64,000 bases of DNA from Platycnemis pennipes. Lineage: Eukaryota; Arthropoda; Insecta; Odonata; Platycnemididae. Positions within the stretch are counted from its first letter, which is position 1. Every line of letters begins with the position of its first letter. The notes under the pieces were generated by a model. It saw nothing but the letters and a program-made list of their open reading frames with translations, was not told the DNA's origin and did no database searches. Location of the stretch: NCBI GenBank assembly GCA_933228895.1, contig OW121858.1, positions 27,551,859 to 27,615,858 of the forward strand, written 5' to 3'. This document shows positions 54,170 to 64,000 of this stretch, piece after piece. A program made the position numbers and the translations under genes.

Positions 54170-55080
54170 TGCACAATGATATTCCGATCTAAGTACACTC
54201 TAAGGAGACAGGTCGCTAAGTGGTAAGTTTTTAGTTTCGTAAAGTGTATATTGACCATGGCGGACAATTACTAACGTGAGCATCACGTGAAGAGCGCCTA
54301 CAGAAACTGAAAGGGTATGGATGGAGTGGTAGCATAAGAGGGCGAGAAGGTTTGAAAAAATACTGAAATGGTTTTATCCTGTTTAAGGAGTTTAACTGAG
54401 GGACATCCATAAATGTTGTTGTGCAAATGGAGAGTATTGGGCGGGCCAGCAGTTATGTTTCATTATTGGCACGGACGGGCAGTCAAGCCATCTGTAAGAT
54501 TTAGGAATATACTATTAAAGAATGCGAATAATGAATTCTTGCTTGTTATTATAGTGATAAAAATAATTTATATTTGAGGAGTAAATATCCGTTTTAAATG
54601 CTACTTTATCATGTAAAGAATCCATTTTTATACCTTATTTGGAAGACTAAATCCAATCTCGGAATCACAATAAATGAATCTCATAAATATTATCACCTTA
54701 TATATGAAATGCTTAATGTATCTTAAGCTATTGTCCTCTCACGGAAGATACTATGTGTGCTTCAGTTTTTATGCCGTGAAATGCCGTGACTGCCATGACT
54801 TGTCACTAGCTTTGCAAATTTGTCTGTGTTTTATATATCAGCTTGATCTGTTGATTTCAGTTTGCCGAACATGAATGATTGCTAAGTATTGGGTCATATT
54901 AATTTTTTTAAATTTGCATAATCTAAAAAGAAATTATTAGTGTTAAAAATTAGTCATTTGCCCTATAATTTTTCCATAAAAAGTTGCAGCATTCCCATTA
55001 ATTACATTAAACCTGATGACCAGCGTTATTCAGGCATTGTAATATTAGCATAACGTGTACTAGGTAAAAGAATTGTATTT
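54170..55080. other. Gene B 3' flank, no feature recognised
   Basis: AT-rich. AATAAA-like words occur (about 54668), one of which may end gene B transcripts. Confidence 0.45.
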
Positions 55081-55455
55081 ATCCAACTGTTTTGTAAGCC
55101 CCAGACTGCCTCCCCTCCAAGCTCTTCCAAAAACCCAGTACTAAAGGAACTAAATACTATTCTAGAAATTGCGGAAAGAAATGGTTATGATAAGGGTATT
55201 TTTTTTTTAATTTTAGACAAAAAACTTCAACACAAAGCTATTAATTCAACGACTAAATTATCTCCTAATGGTAATGATAAACCATCACGGTGGTGTAAAA
55301 TACCTTTTTTAGGCGATTTGACGTACAGGGTAATAAAAGCCATGCCGGTGAATAATTTTAATCTATCGTTTTATAACCCCGTGACCATTGGAAAAATTTT
55401 ATTTAACGTGAAGGATACTTTTAAAAATAGGGACAAAAGCAGTGTGTACCCAAGT
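55080..55455 (+). mobile_element. Penelope-like element fragment of a second family
   Basis: An open plus-strand stretch encodes the region between RT and endonuclease of a Penelope-like element: LNTILEIAERNGYDKGIFF, KPSRWCKIPFLGDLTYRVIK, FYNPVTIGKILFNVKDTFKN, then RDKSSVY. These words differ from the element at 34-38 kb, so it is another lineage. The fragment is cut just before the GIY-YIG domain by a GGCCGACAT-rich repeat. Confidence 0.65.
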
Positions 55456-55610
55456 AGCATCAAACGTCGGCCCGACATTGTTTTCATGTCGGCAATGTCG
55501 GCCGACATATACCTACGACGTTGGGCCGACATCGGTTTACAGTGTTCCGTACCAGCACTACAGCCGACTTATGCCGATGTTGGGCCGACCTAGGGCCGAC
55601 ATCGGAATAC
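55455..55610. repeat. GGCCGACAT-rich minisatellite or MITE
   Basis: GGCCGACAT and its reverse complement recur six or more times with GTTGGGCCGACATCGG-like words and a palindrome ATGTCGGCCGACAT near 55495. Unit length is irregular. The outer ends were not resolved. Confidence 0.6.
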
Positions 55611-55619
55611 AACCTTGGT

Positions 55620-58250
55620 GAAACACGTATATTAGTATTGATTTCCTAGTGTTCTGTAACTAGTTCTATATAAGAATTATCTTAGTACGTTATTGATAAC
55701 GGTGGAGTATTCAACATTCTGCTGCCAAGGGATCCAATAATATTTATTAGATATGTTACTTTGGCTTAATTTGTGTCCACTTTATATGTTAATTAAATTT
55801 TTATACCCATACCTCTCCATTCATTTAAAACAAGTTATGCATTCAAGCCAAATACACTAACTCCCTGTATTAAAGAGGGCCATATCCCTGATCATTACTA
55901 TTAATTAACCAAATCATATGGATGTTCCCTGATACATATCTGACATTTAAAACTCACCCTCTCAATCATACGACATTTACAAAAAATTGCCAAATACTAT
56001 ATTGTTAAAAACATTTTGTAAGTAGAACACTATAATGATGGGTCTGCCTAGAGAGGGGAAAAAGCAACTCAGTCCCATATTCTACATGCAGGGATTGTTA
56101 GAGGAACATTTCAGTATTCAGAGGATGCTTATGATTTAGCACGGCTGCTACCGGCGATAATCGTTTAAGTATTCGGCCGCTCTTGGGAGGACAGCCACTG
56201 GCAGCCGTCAACAGTCAGCTATTTAGGTAAATGAAAAGCACTAGGGCACGGCGATCGCCGTCTACTGCCAGCGATAGCCGCAAATCGAAGGCACTGAGAG
56301 CCCGCCAACCAGTACCACAGCAGTTGCCAATGGTGAGATACATTGTTGGATTGGATGAATGCTGATGATCATCAAATATTTCCGGCTCTAAATTCCAGAT
56401 TGTTTATTAATTTAAAACAGTTGTTATTAATTTTAATGAGAAGGCAGTGAACTTGGCCCATAGTTGTGCCAAGTTCCAGACGCTCTTAGCGGTAGCGGAG
56501 GAGCAGTTTGCGTAGTCGTCTGTAAAAATGTCCATGAATACCATGCTCTGCGGAGGAGACGTTCCGAGCCTTGATTACTTTTCAATGGCGATTGTTATTA
56601 CTTGTTCGCTAGATCTTAGGAGCTCTGAAATACATTGGTAAAGTCAGGTGACGAATATTCACCTCGCCAGGTAACGTAACTTACCTGTTACTACAACAAC
56701 AAGGTTAACTCTCTAGTAAACCGTGACTCCTCAAATTAAAATATTTACGTGTGATGAATTAATTTATGTCGGGGCACTAGTTGTCATTAATGAAAACTGT
56801 CACCTATGTCATGCCTGGCTACCTACCCTACTCTTATCTTCCCTATCCATCACCTACTTTCCATTCAACACTCACTCCCTCCATTTCGTACAACCCCAAG
56901 TTAAGTATACTGTCCGTAGAATGGGACGCTAAGCAGCGAAACGCTATGCGCCTCCCGATTGGAGGATAATGGCGCCGGGTTTTTCTTTCACTCCAGGTTC
57001 CGTTCCGTTGATATATGTTTTTAAAATATAGAAATCACATTTTCGTTATTCCATAGCATTCTCATTTTGTCTACTTTTCTGTAGATACTAATATTCTAAT
57101 TGGATAGCATTCTTCAATAGATTAATAGTACGTTATAACAGCTGACGTATGGTCGCGGATGTTAACGATTATTATACTTCCTAAGTATTCCTTCAATTAA
57201 TTCTGTGAGAGTGAAACGTGATCCTTTCTTCCAGCATGTTGAACAGTAATTGGTGACATTCCTACGCTGAGCTTTGTTCATGGTGAACACAAGGGTGACT
57301 AAGGTGAAGGCATAGTCGTCATCGCCCTCCAGCGAGATGAACAAGAAAGCCCCCGCATCTGCAGCAGCTCTGCCGTCGTACTGCCTCTAGAGCAGAGACT
57401 ACGAACGTTGCAATGCCTTGAGTTGGAAATGGAAACAAACTTGACGAGGAAAAGTACTCTACCGTTCAGAAAGGAATAGCTAAAAATGAAAATACATAAA
57501 ATTAATGTTTGCAATTGAGAAATAAACGAAGGTAAGTCATTACTGTTTCCGCTTCATCGAGTGCAGAGATGAAAAGGCGTGTGATTGACAGGTAAGGAAA
57601 GTGGAAGAGACACTTGTGATGTCCCATTATATATCAGCATATATAACAAACAATGAAACCTTACAGATCAACTGCCATCTGGCGTGTTCTAAACCCTCTT
57701 CCTGGTGTAAACTCGGAATCGACTCTGCTGTTGGACAATCCTGGCACCTAATTAAATCTCTAAAAATACTTTAAAGCATGGCAATTTGATGAAATTTGGA
57801 ATGATTTGGAAGAGCGCAATAAATAAGGTCCCTAAAAACTCCTCTAAATAATCGCACCGAGAGAATACACGTAAGGAGATCTCAGATGATAATAAGAGGA
57901 AGGAACTCAACCAGGCCTGGCTCTGAAGAGGAAGAGACCTCTAAGGCTGCAACGACTTTTGAATGCCGTATTTCGTTTGTTTTGCAATGAACGATATAGT
58001 CTAATTCTGTAATACACTGTTTCTATTTTTAGGACTTAATTATTGCTGTGATGATGTTAAATAATTATTATGTATTTTTAGCGGTTGCCAAATAAGGCAA
58101 ATGATAAGGAAGGAAAAAAATGGAGAGTCAGCTTAGTCTAATCGTAAAATGATCGAATAATAGTTTGATTAGGTATTACGTTTATGATGGTCACATTTGG
58201 AAAAAACGGGTTTTCCCGTCATCTGTGATCCTCGGTTAAGAATGTGCAAC
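55620..58250. other. Mostly unique non-coding sequence
   Basis: No gene is supported. A minus-strand frame (57344-57162, continuing upstream as RQYDGRAAADAGAFLFISLE) looks weakly coding, but no family, start codon or splice sites support it. GC-richer patches near 56120-56290 and 56930-56990 may be repeat fragments. Confidence 0.4.
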
Positions 58251-58562
58251 TCAGTTGCCATAAGATATACCAGAAGGGCCTCACCTCTGCCGTTCGTGTC
58301 CCCACTGCCCCACATCGTGCGAGTTAGAGTCACACCCGACTAGGAGGTTCCATTTCCTGCTTTTACAACGACTTACCAGTTTCTCCAGCTCAACATTGGG
58401 TGGTGGGTCTGGCGCATCATAGGGGAGTTAGGAGGAGCAGATGACCAACCTCCTCTTGTTTTCACCGCCTCCAAGCATCAGCATAGCTGCTGTCAAGTTC
58501 CTGGAGGTGAATTCTGGTCAATGCATAGCGTTTAATCCACTGACATAATGTCCATGCAAAAA

Positions 58563-59722
58563 GTCGAGACACACGAGTTTTAAGTGTTCTATCTCAACAA
58601 CCTATTCGTATATTGCAATGAAATTAACTGATATTGAAAAAAAATTATTTCTACGTATTTTGAATACCATCAGCGATTCTTCACCGTATCAACATTTTTT
58701 TTATTTGGCTTGATAAGAAAAAAGCACGGTTTTTGGCACTCAGAAATCTCAAGCTCCATTTTGAACGATAGTTTCTTAAAAACTTCTCAAGTTATCAACA
58801 TGAGACTTCATAAGGTGAAAGGCCAATCTTACTTAAATGCATATTCTGAAGCAGAACCTTGTAACTATTTATTTTTTTACCTAAAAGTTGATAAAAAACT
58901 CCCTATTTTCGTTGTTTAACGACTTACAAGAAATTTTAAATCACCATGCACCGAATACACGCACTGTTGGCAAATATAAATGCTTAAGTTACGACTAGTC
59001 AGTACTTTGTTCCGTATCGACTTGTATTTGTTCAACAAATTTTTTACCCGGCATAGCTGTGCTCAGGGCTGCTCGCCACGTTAGGGTAAAAGAGAAAGCG
59101 TTGCAGCGCTGCCAAGTCGACGTTTGTTATGACTCACATCCCCGCAGGGTCCCCCGCACCTTTTGACCGCGCGAGCTGTCGAAGAGGCAACCGCGCAAGT
59201 TTTTTCCTCTCCATTCCTTCCACTTCCTCGGCGGCTAAGCGGGTCTCAAAACAAGGATAAGCAAATTTCTAGCTGGACAATGGTAATGATTTTTCATAAT
59301 TTTAAATATAATATTCGTCAACAGTGCGTGTATGCGTTGCCTACGGGGATTTAAAATATCTTATAAGTCATTAAATAACGAAAATAGCCGAGTTTTATTT
59401 ATCAACAACATTTTACTAATGAATAAATAGTTACAAGGTTAGGCTTGAGCATATGAATTTAAAAAAGTTAGACCTTGCACCTAATGAAGTCTCATGTTGA
59501 TAACTTGATAAGTTTTTGAAAAATTACCGTTCAAATTTGAGCTTCCATTTTCTGAGCGCCAAAAACCATGTTTTTTTCATACAAAGCCAAATAAGATACA
59601 GAGAAGACTCGCTGATGGTATTCACAAAACGTAAAAATCAATTTTCTTTCATTTTCAATCATTTCATTGCAATATACGAATAGGTTATTGAGATAGAATA
59701 CTTAAAACTGGAGTATCTCGAA
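58563..59722. mobile_element. Fold-back element with about 300-bp inverted repeats
   Basis: 58563-58880 and 59405-59722 are imperfect inverted repeats (for example AGTTTTAAGTGTTCTATCTC against AGTTTTAAGTATTCTATCTC). The centre (about 520 bp) is GC-richer than the arms and has no ORF. It splits the endonuclease ORF of the surrounding LINE, so it is a genuine insertion. No target duplication was resolved and the superfamily is unknown. Confidence 0.75.
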
Positions 59723-59941
59723 TTTTGCTTGGACAGCAGATACACGTTCTAGGTCTATCAACTGTGGTACAATAAAAGTTTTACACATAGCCATGCTTAA
59801 TCCCCTGATTCGCCCCTGGAAGGCCCAGGGTTCCTGAATCTGGGCTATCTTAATCTCACCTTCTGACAGGATCCTCTGAACTACCACTGAGGCAGCTTTG
59901 CTATGTTGGAGGTTAGCCTGGAGGAGTGTATTCCCGCCATC

Positions 59942-61155
59942 TTACATGGCTGCCCCTCCCTCCTTGTCCTCATCAGCTTTAGCTTCCGAGGGTTTGGAGG
60001 GCTTCTCAGATCCCGTCCCTTTGCCTAAAAAGGTTATGTCCACCTTTCTCATGCCGATGTAGGCCTTGAATTTTGGCCCCGAGACAAAGTCAGCGGATGG
60101 TTCGTCCACCCCTATGACGAACCTCGTACCATGTGCGGCCTCACTTCTTTCGTATGGTCTCCACAGGTCAGTATGAAGCCCTGGATTGACCTTCCTTAAT
60201 CTCTCAAGGATGATTTTGATGTCAAACTTGTTGGGCCCTGGGACCCACATCATCATCCTCCTCCTTTTGATGAGGTTGTCGGCAACGACAAGCAGGAGTG
60301 CGCCTATAGCACCATTTATTAGCCTGGAGCCTTCGTACATCGGGAACTCCTGACCCTCTGGAATTTGATCCCAGAGTTCATCGAGTTGCCTGTTGATGTT
60401 AGCATACATCTCCTTTAACAACACTTCTGGATACCCTACTGGCACTATGGTCATCTTTTGGAAGTCCTTCGTTACATGTGAATAAGTCTGCTTGGGTATG
60501 ATCTTGGGCCTCTTGTTGTCTCTCGACTCATTGTTGGGGGTATCTCCAGGAGTCCGTCCCCTTTTCTGTGGTGCTGAACTTAGGGTCGTAGCGACATCCC
60601 CACCACGCCTAGGACTTTTGCCAGTTACTTTGTCCCCGGCATTGCCCCTGGCAGGGGGGTGTGCAGAGACCCCAGCTGCACGTTTTCCCTGAGCTTCTGA
60701 AGCTTCCTTCTGGCTGCACTGCTGAGCTTGGGCTCTGCGGATAGTATCTGCAGCTTTGATGAGATGCTGCCCAGAGTAATGTTAGAGGTCCCAGAGTCCG
60801 ACTCCATCCCCACGGGTGAACCTTGTGCCTCTTTTCTTGTAGACTCCGAAGAGTCAGAGAGAATGCCTACCTCCTCTTCCCCCAGAGGGTTTGAGGGGTG
60901 GCTAGGGAGATTGGGGTTCCCTGAAGGGCCCCCCAAAGGTAGGGTTGAGGTAGAAGAGGAGGAGCTCCCATTGGGTTTCCCACCTGGGCTCCCCAACAGC
61001 GCTTCCTCCTCCATTTTTGAAATTGGACTGCTAGAGTCCTCGGTCGGAGTTCTTCCAGCGTCCTCAGCTGAAATTTTATTTTTATTAAGGTCCATAATAG
61101 TCCCACGATTAGGTAGGGAAATAAAGGGTCCACCCACACAGAGCCCCGCATGCAT
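59942..61155 (-). pseudogene. LINE ORF1 protein, DUF4780-like, frameshifted
   Basis: The N-terminal part (61155-60625) is Ser/Pro/Gly-rich and acidic (SSPISKMEEEALLGSPGGKP). After a one-base shift near 60640 the frame continues KSPRRGGDVATTLSSAPQKR and then a folded domain (60454-59942) with RRMMMWVPGPNKFDIKIILE and GTRFVIGVDEPSADF. This resembles the DUF4780 domain found in ORF1 of some insect LINEs, a probable nucleic-acid-binding module. The stop (ATGTAA) is followed in the same frame by the endonuclease ORF2. Confidence 0.7.
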
Positions 61156-61161
61156 GGGTAA

Positions 61162-61583
61162 TACCCCGTTTCCACTACTAGCGTATGTACGCGCGTATCA
61201 ACCAGCGATACGTTCCCACGACACTCGTGTAACTCAGTGCTGAACTCCCTTGGCTTCTGACAAGTTGCTGGTATAAGTAGTTTACAAATACATTCAGAAC
61301 TCCAGCACATTCTTCATGTTTTCGCAGCTTTAAAAATTATGAGGCACACATATTCTCTCACTTGTTCATCAATGTAGATCCGACAAGTATTCATTTTGTC
61401 CAACTTTATAGAATATCGTGATTCATTTTTCTTAGTTTCCGCCCCGCCGCCAGCACCTAACCAGTGAAAACTGGCATGGCTCGGAACTACGAATTACGAT
61501 GGTCCTTACGTGCGTTCCCACGGTGTTTTTTTAGTCACATACGTATGTACGCGCATGCATACGCTAGTAGTGGAAACGGGGTA
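61162..61583. mobile_element. MITE with long terminal inverted repeats (Harbinger-like target)
   Basis: 422 bp flanked by TAA (61159-61161 and 61584-61586). Both ends read TACCCCGTTTCCACTACTAG inward. Inserted in the 5' part of the LINE. The ends carry long alternating purine-pyrimidine tracts. No coding capacity. Confidence 0.8.
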
Positions 61584-61779
61584 TAAGGCTAAATAAAACC
61601 GGAGGTCGCCCAGTATCCGGAGTCTCTCTGTTAGCGACTTCTTACCCTCCGCCCCGCGGCTGCGGTCACCCTTAGCACAGAGACGCACCGTGGCGATGGG
61701 AGCTGTTTATTGACCGCCAGGTCTAGATCCGTCATTTTCAGCGATACCAGGGGCACCTCTTCACCACGCATGACGATCT

Positions 61780-63430
61780 TAATAATAATAACAATAATAA
61801 TAATAAAAGGTCTTTATTGGGGCGAGATTGAGACAAAACTGTCCCTTCTGCTATCTAACCCCTCGTCAATATAAATATATAAATAAAATAGTGTTCAATA
61901 CCTAAAACAATTACAATCTGAGGTTAAAAAAAACCAGTAAAGAATACACTTATAGGAATTAAAGAATGATAAATTAATACAAAAGAAATATATATACACA
62001 ATATATCAATATTTCATACCTAATAGTGTGTGAAAGACTTTACAATGTGGGAAAAACGTGAGGATTATTATTCTTACATCCTTTACGCAAAAACCCACTA
62101 CAGGAAAACACCCACACAAGAAGGGGGGTGTGAAAAACCTGTGAAATCCTACTGACAGTAAAGCTAGTGTTTAAGAATAACTAAAATATAATAGCATGTA
62201 CATAGGAAAATTAGTAGATAATAATAAAATTCAAGAAAAGAAAAATTACAAAATGTGTGGAAAAAAGAAAAAAATAGTTAAAAGGTAATTAAGGAAAAAT
62301 TAATAAACAAAAACAAACATCAACGTTAAATGTGCACCGTTCATCTTGCCATCCATTTTCTAATCTACCATATGTATTGAGAGAGTGCCAGTGACTTGTG
62401 ATGCTCATGTGCCCATCTGCTGAACTTTCAGAAGCGTATTATGTAGCGCCTTTTTAAAAGATGGAAGTGATGGAGAGTTTCTTAAGGATAAGGGTAAGTA
62501 TATTCCGTTGACAACATGCAGTGATAATGAACGATTTACTGAAGATAGTAGTCTGGTGGAGAGATATTACCAGCTTATGATTTCCACACGTATTGGATTC
62601 ATGGACATTTTTCAGCTTCTTGAATTCTTCAAAGAGGTAAGGAGGTGTTTTACAGTTCAGAATTTGATAAAGAAGAGAGAGAGTGTGAAGTTGTTGTCTG
62701 TAACTAAGTTTTAACCAAGATAGTTCATTTCTGTATTAGGTGATGTGATCTGATACCTGTAGATTGAAAATGAACCTGATGCATGCATTCAGAGTGTGTT
62801 GAAGTTTAAGTGACAGTTCTTGTGATAAATCTTGATAAACTGTATCGGTGTAGTCAAAGTGCGGTAAAATTAACGCAGAAACCAGCTGTGCCTTAAGAGA
62901 TGTGGGGATCACATGTTTCAATCTGAGAAGGGGAAATAATGATTTATTGACGTTTCTACAGATATTATTTACATGGTACGACCATGATAGGTTTTCATCT
63001 ACTAATATTCCTAAATTTCAAACTGCCTTGAAATAAGGAATTGGATCACCATTTATTCGTAAAGGCGGAAGCTCATATTTTTTAATTGATGCAAGCATTC
63101 TCGGATATCCAATTATGATGGCTTGTGATTTGTCAGGATTAATTGTTAAGAAGTTGGCTTTGCTCCAATTATTAATTTCTACAAGATCATTATTGATGTT
63201 TTCCTAATTATTACGTAAGTTGTCAACAGTTGAGTTTAGATATATTTGAAAATCGTCAGCGTAAAGATGGTGTTTGCAGTTTCTGAGTGATAATGGAATA
63301 AAAGAGGTCCGAGGATAGAGCCTTGAGGTACTCCTCGAGATACATCGGCCCACAAGGAGCAGGAATCATTTGAGATAACGTTCTGTTTCCGGTGGGATAG
63401 GTATGATCTAATCCAATTCACTACAGAGGA
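61780..63430 (-). mobile_element. Non-LTR retrotransposon 3' half, 5'-truncated
   Basis: Minus-strand frames show RT box words: NWIRSYLSHRKQNV, then ADVSRGVPQGSILGPLLF (63236-63421) and further down LKAQLVSALILPHFDYTDTV (62736-62921), all typical of Jockey/CR1-type polymerases. Stops and shifts separate them and the YxDD box is not intact. The 3' end carries an (AAT/AAC)n tail at about 61778-61805, the usual microsatellite tail. It ends where the 5' flank of the preceding LINE begins. Confidence 0.75.
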
Positions 63431-64000
63431 AGAAAAGTCTTAAGGCCATTCTACAATGGGCGTAAGACGTAAGAGCTGTCGTAAGACGTAAGGAGACGTC
63501 GTAAGGGACATGGCCAATTCCCATCTCTACGTCTTACGGCAGGCCAATCAGAGCGCCTCATTACTACTACCGGTGTCAGTCACGGGTTATTGCTTTTGTG
63601 GAAGTTTTTTTGACTTGGGGAAGAATTGCGGACGTATTTGAAATAATCTTTGCTCGTGAATTTGAGAGATGGCGAGTTTAGACGAGCCTATCATTAACTG
63701 ATGCCTCATTGAATAATATTTGGATTCTTTCATCCCACATTCTAACTAAGTCTTTATTGTATGAACCAGTTTCTTGGTTTATTTGGATGATTAGTGGTCT
63801 TGTAAGTTTTAAATGGCATATACCTACTGATCGACACCCACCAATATCGTTCAAAATGTCAAAAACTCAGTGGCATGGACAGTTGTAATTCTATGATAAG
63901 ATGAAAGGATACACTGAAAGAAATGATGCAAATCAAAGATTGTCTTGCTGTTAACTTTCTTGACCGTTATGTATATATAAATTTCTATGATTAATCAATA
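63431..64000. other. Possible MITE end, then unclassified sequence
   Basis: GGCCATTCTACAATGGGCGT followed by CGTAAGACGTAAGAGC-type repeats (63447-63515) and an inverted CTACGTCTTACGGCAGGCC (63529-63547) looks like a short inverted-repeat element. Termini and target duplication were not established. The rest shows no gene. Confidence 0.35.

Larger units (their letters stand above)
58250..61779 (-). mobile_element. Non-LTR retrotransposon with DUF4780-type ORF1, interrupted twice
   Basis: On the minus strand: 5' region (about 61779-61590), ORF1 (61155-59942, frameshifted near 60640), then the start of ORF2, an AP-type endonuclease (NTLLQANLQHSKAAS, GEIKIAQIQEPWAFQGRIRG). The endonuclease resumes at 58550-58255 with NKRRLVICSS, a stop, LPYDAPDPPPNVELEKLV and LLVGCDSNSHDVGQWG (catalytic D-N-H neighbourhood). 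The break is the fold-back element at 58563-59722. A MITE sits at 61162-61583. The RT is missing. Confidence 0.8.

Noticed and set aside
57162..57420. Minus-strand ORF continuing to RQYDGRAAADAGAFLF
   Set aside because: Weakly coding-looking, but without start codon, splice sites or recognisable family it was not called.
1..64000. CRISPR arrays, bacterial operons or ribosome binding sites
   Set aside because: Introns, eukaryotic transposons and ZAD-ZNF genes show an animal genome; no regular spacer-repeat structure was seen.

Overview
This is a repeat-rich window from an animal nuclear genome, most probably an insect. The signs are spliced genes with GT/AG introns, a ZAD domain (zinc-finger-associated domain, typical of insect C2H2 proteins), AT-rich introns and many eukaryotic mobile elements. 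These include piggyBac, pogo/Tigger-like, PIF/Harbinger-like and hAT-like DNA transposons, Penelope-like elements, Gypsy, several non-LTR retrotransposons and a tRNA-derived SINE. The species cannot be named from the sequence. There is no bacterial gene organisation, CRISPR array or operon.

The backbone is two divergent C2H2 zinc-finger genes of the ZAD-ZNF type, here called A and B. Gene A runs on the minus strand, 26721 to 7941, in nine recognisable exons: two ZAD exons, six small linker exons and one last exon encoding about 24 fingers. Gene B runs on the plus strand, 27879 to 54169: two ZAD exons, linker exons at 30.7, 48.25, 48.5 and 51.5 kb, and a last exon with 10 fingers. The two genes start head to head, 1158 bp apart, in a large interrupted inverted repeat (about 17.83-27.15 kb against 27.46-33.36 kb). 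ZAD exon 1 is identical in both over 141 bases, while the finger exons differ. Splice phases agree throughout, which supports the models, but joining the gene B exons across 17 kb of transposons is inference.

Region by region: 1-231 is the right end of a piggyBac-type element; 249-754 an unrecognised coding exon or ORF; about 2.28-2.46 kb a SINE; 5629-7890 a piggyBac element in the 3' flank of gene A; 7.9-10.4 kb the gene A finger exon; 11.3-14.25 kb a decayed Gypsy element in a gene A intron; 14.3-18.5 kb linker exons; 19357-22016 a well-preserved piggyBac; 22814-24197 a Tigger-like element; 24.3-30.8 kb the divergent ZAD exons with mirrored LINE fragments; 30905-32906 a degraded piggyBac with nested inverted repeats; 34228-39457 a compound Penelope-like element with an intact 976-residue ORF; 39521-39812 a 292-bp palindrome; 41196-41470 a piggyBac MITE; about 42054-47517 a hAT-like element holding a complete piggyBac (42565-45363); 48-54 kb the 3' exons of gene B; 55 kb a second Penelope fragment; 58.25-61.78 kb a non-LTR element split by a fold-back element and a MITE; 61.78-63.43 kb another non-LTR fragment.

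The most notable signals are the palindromic divergent ZAD-ZNF pair, the phase-0 linker exons that often start with a SUMO-type motif, the family-specific palindromes just inside the ends of nearly every piggyBac element, and hammerhead-ribozyme-like cores in the Penelope repeats and in the 292-bp palindrome. All alignments were done by eye.
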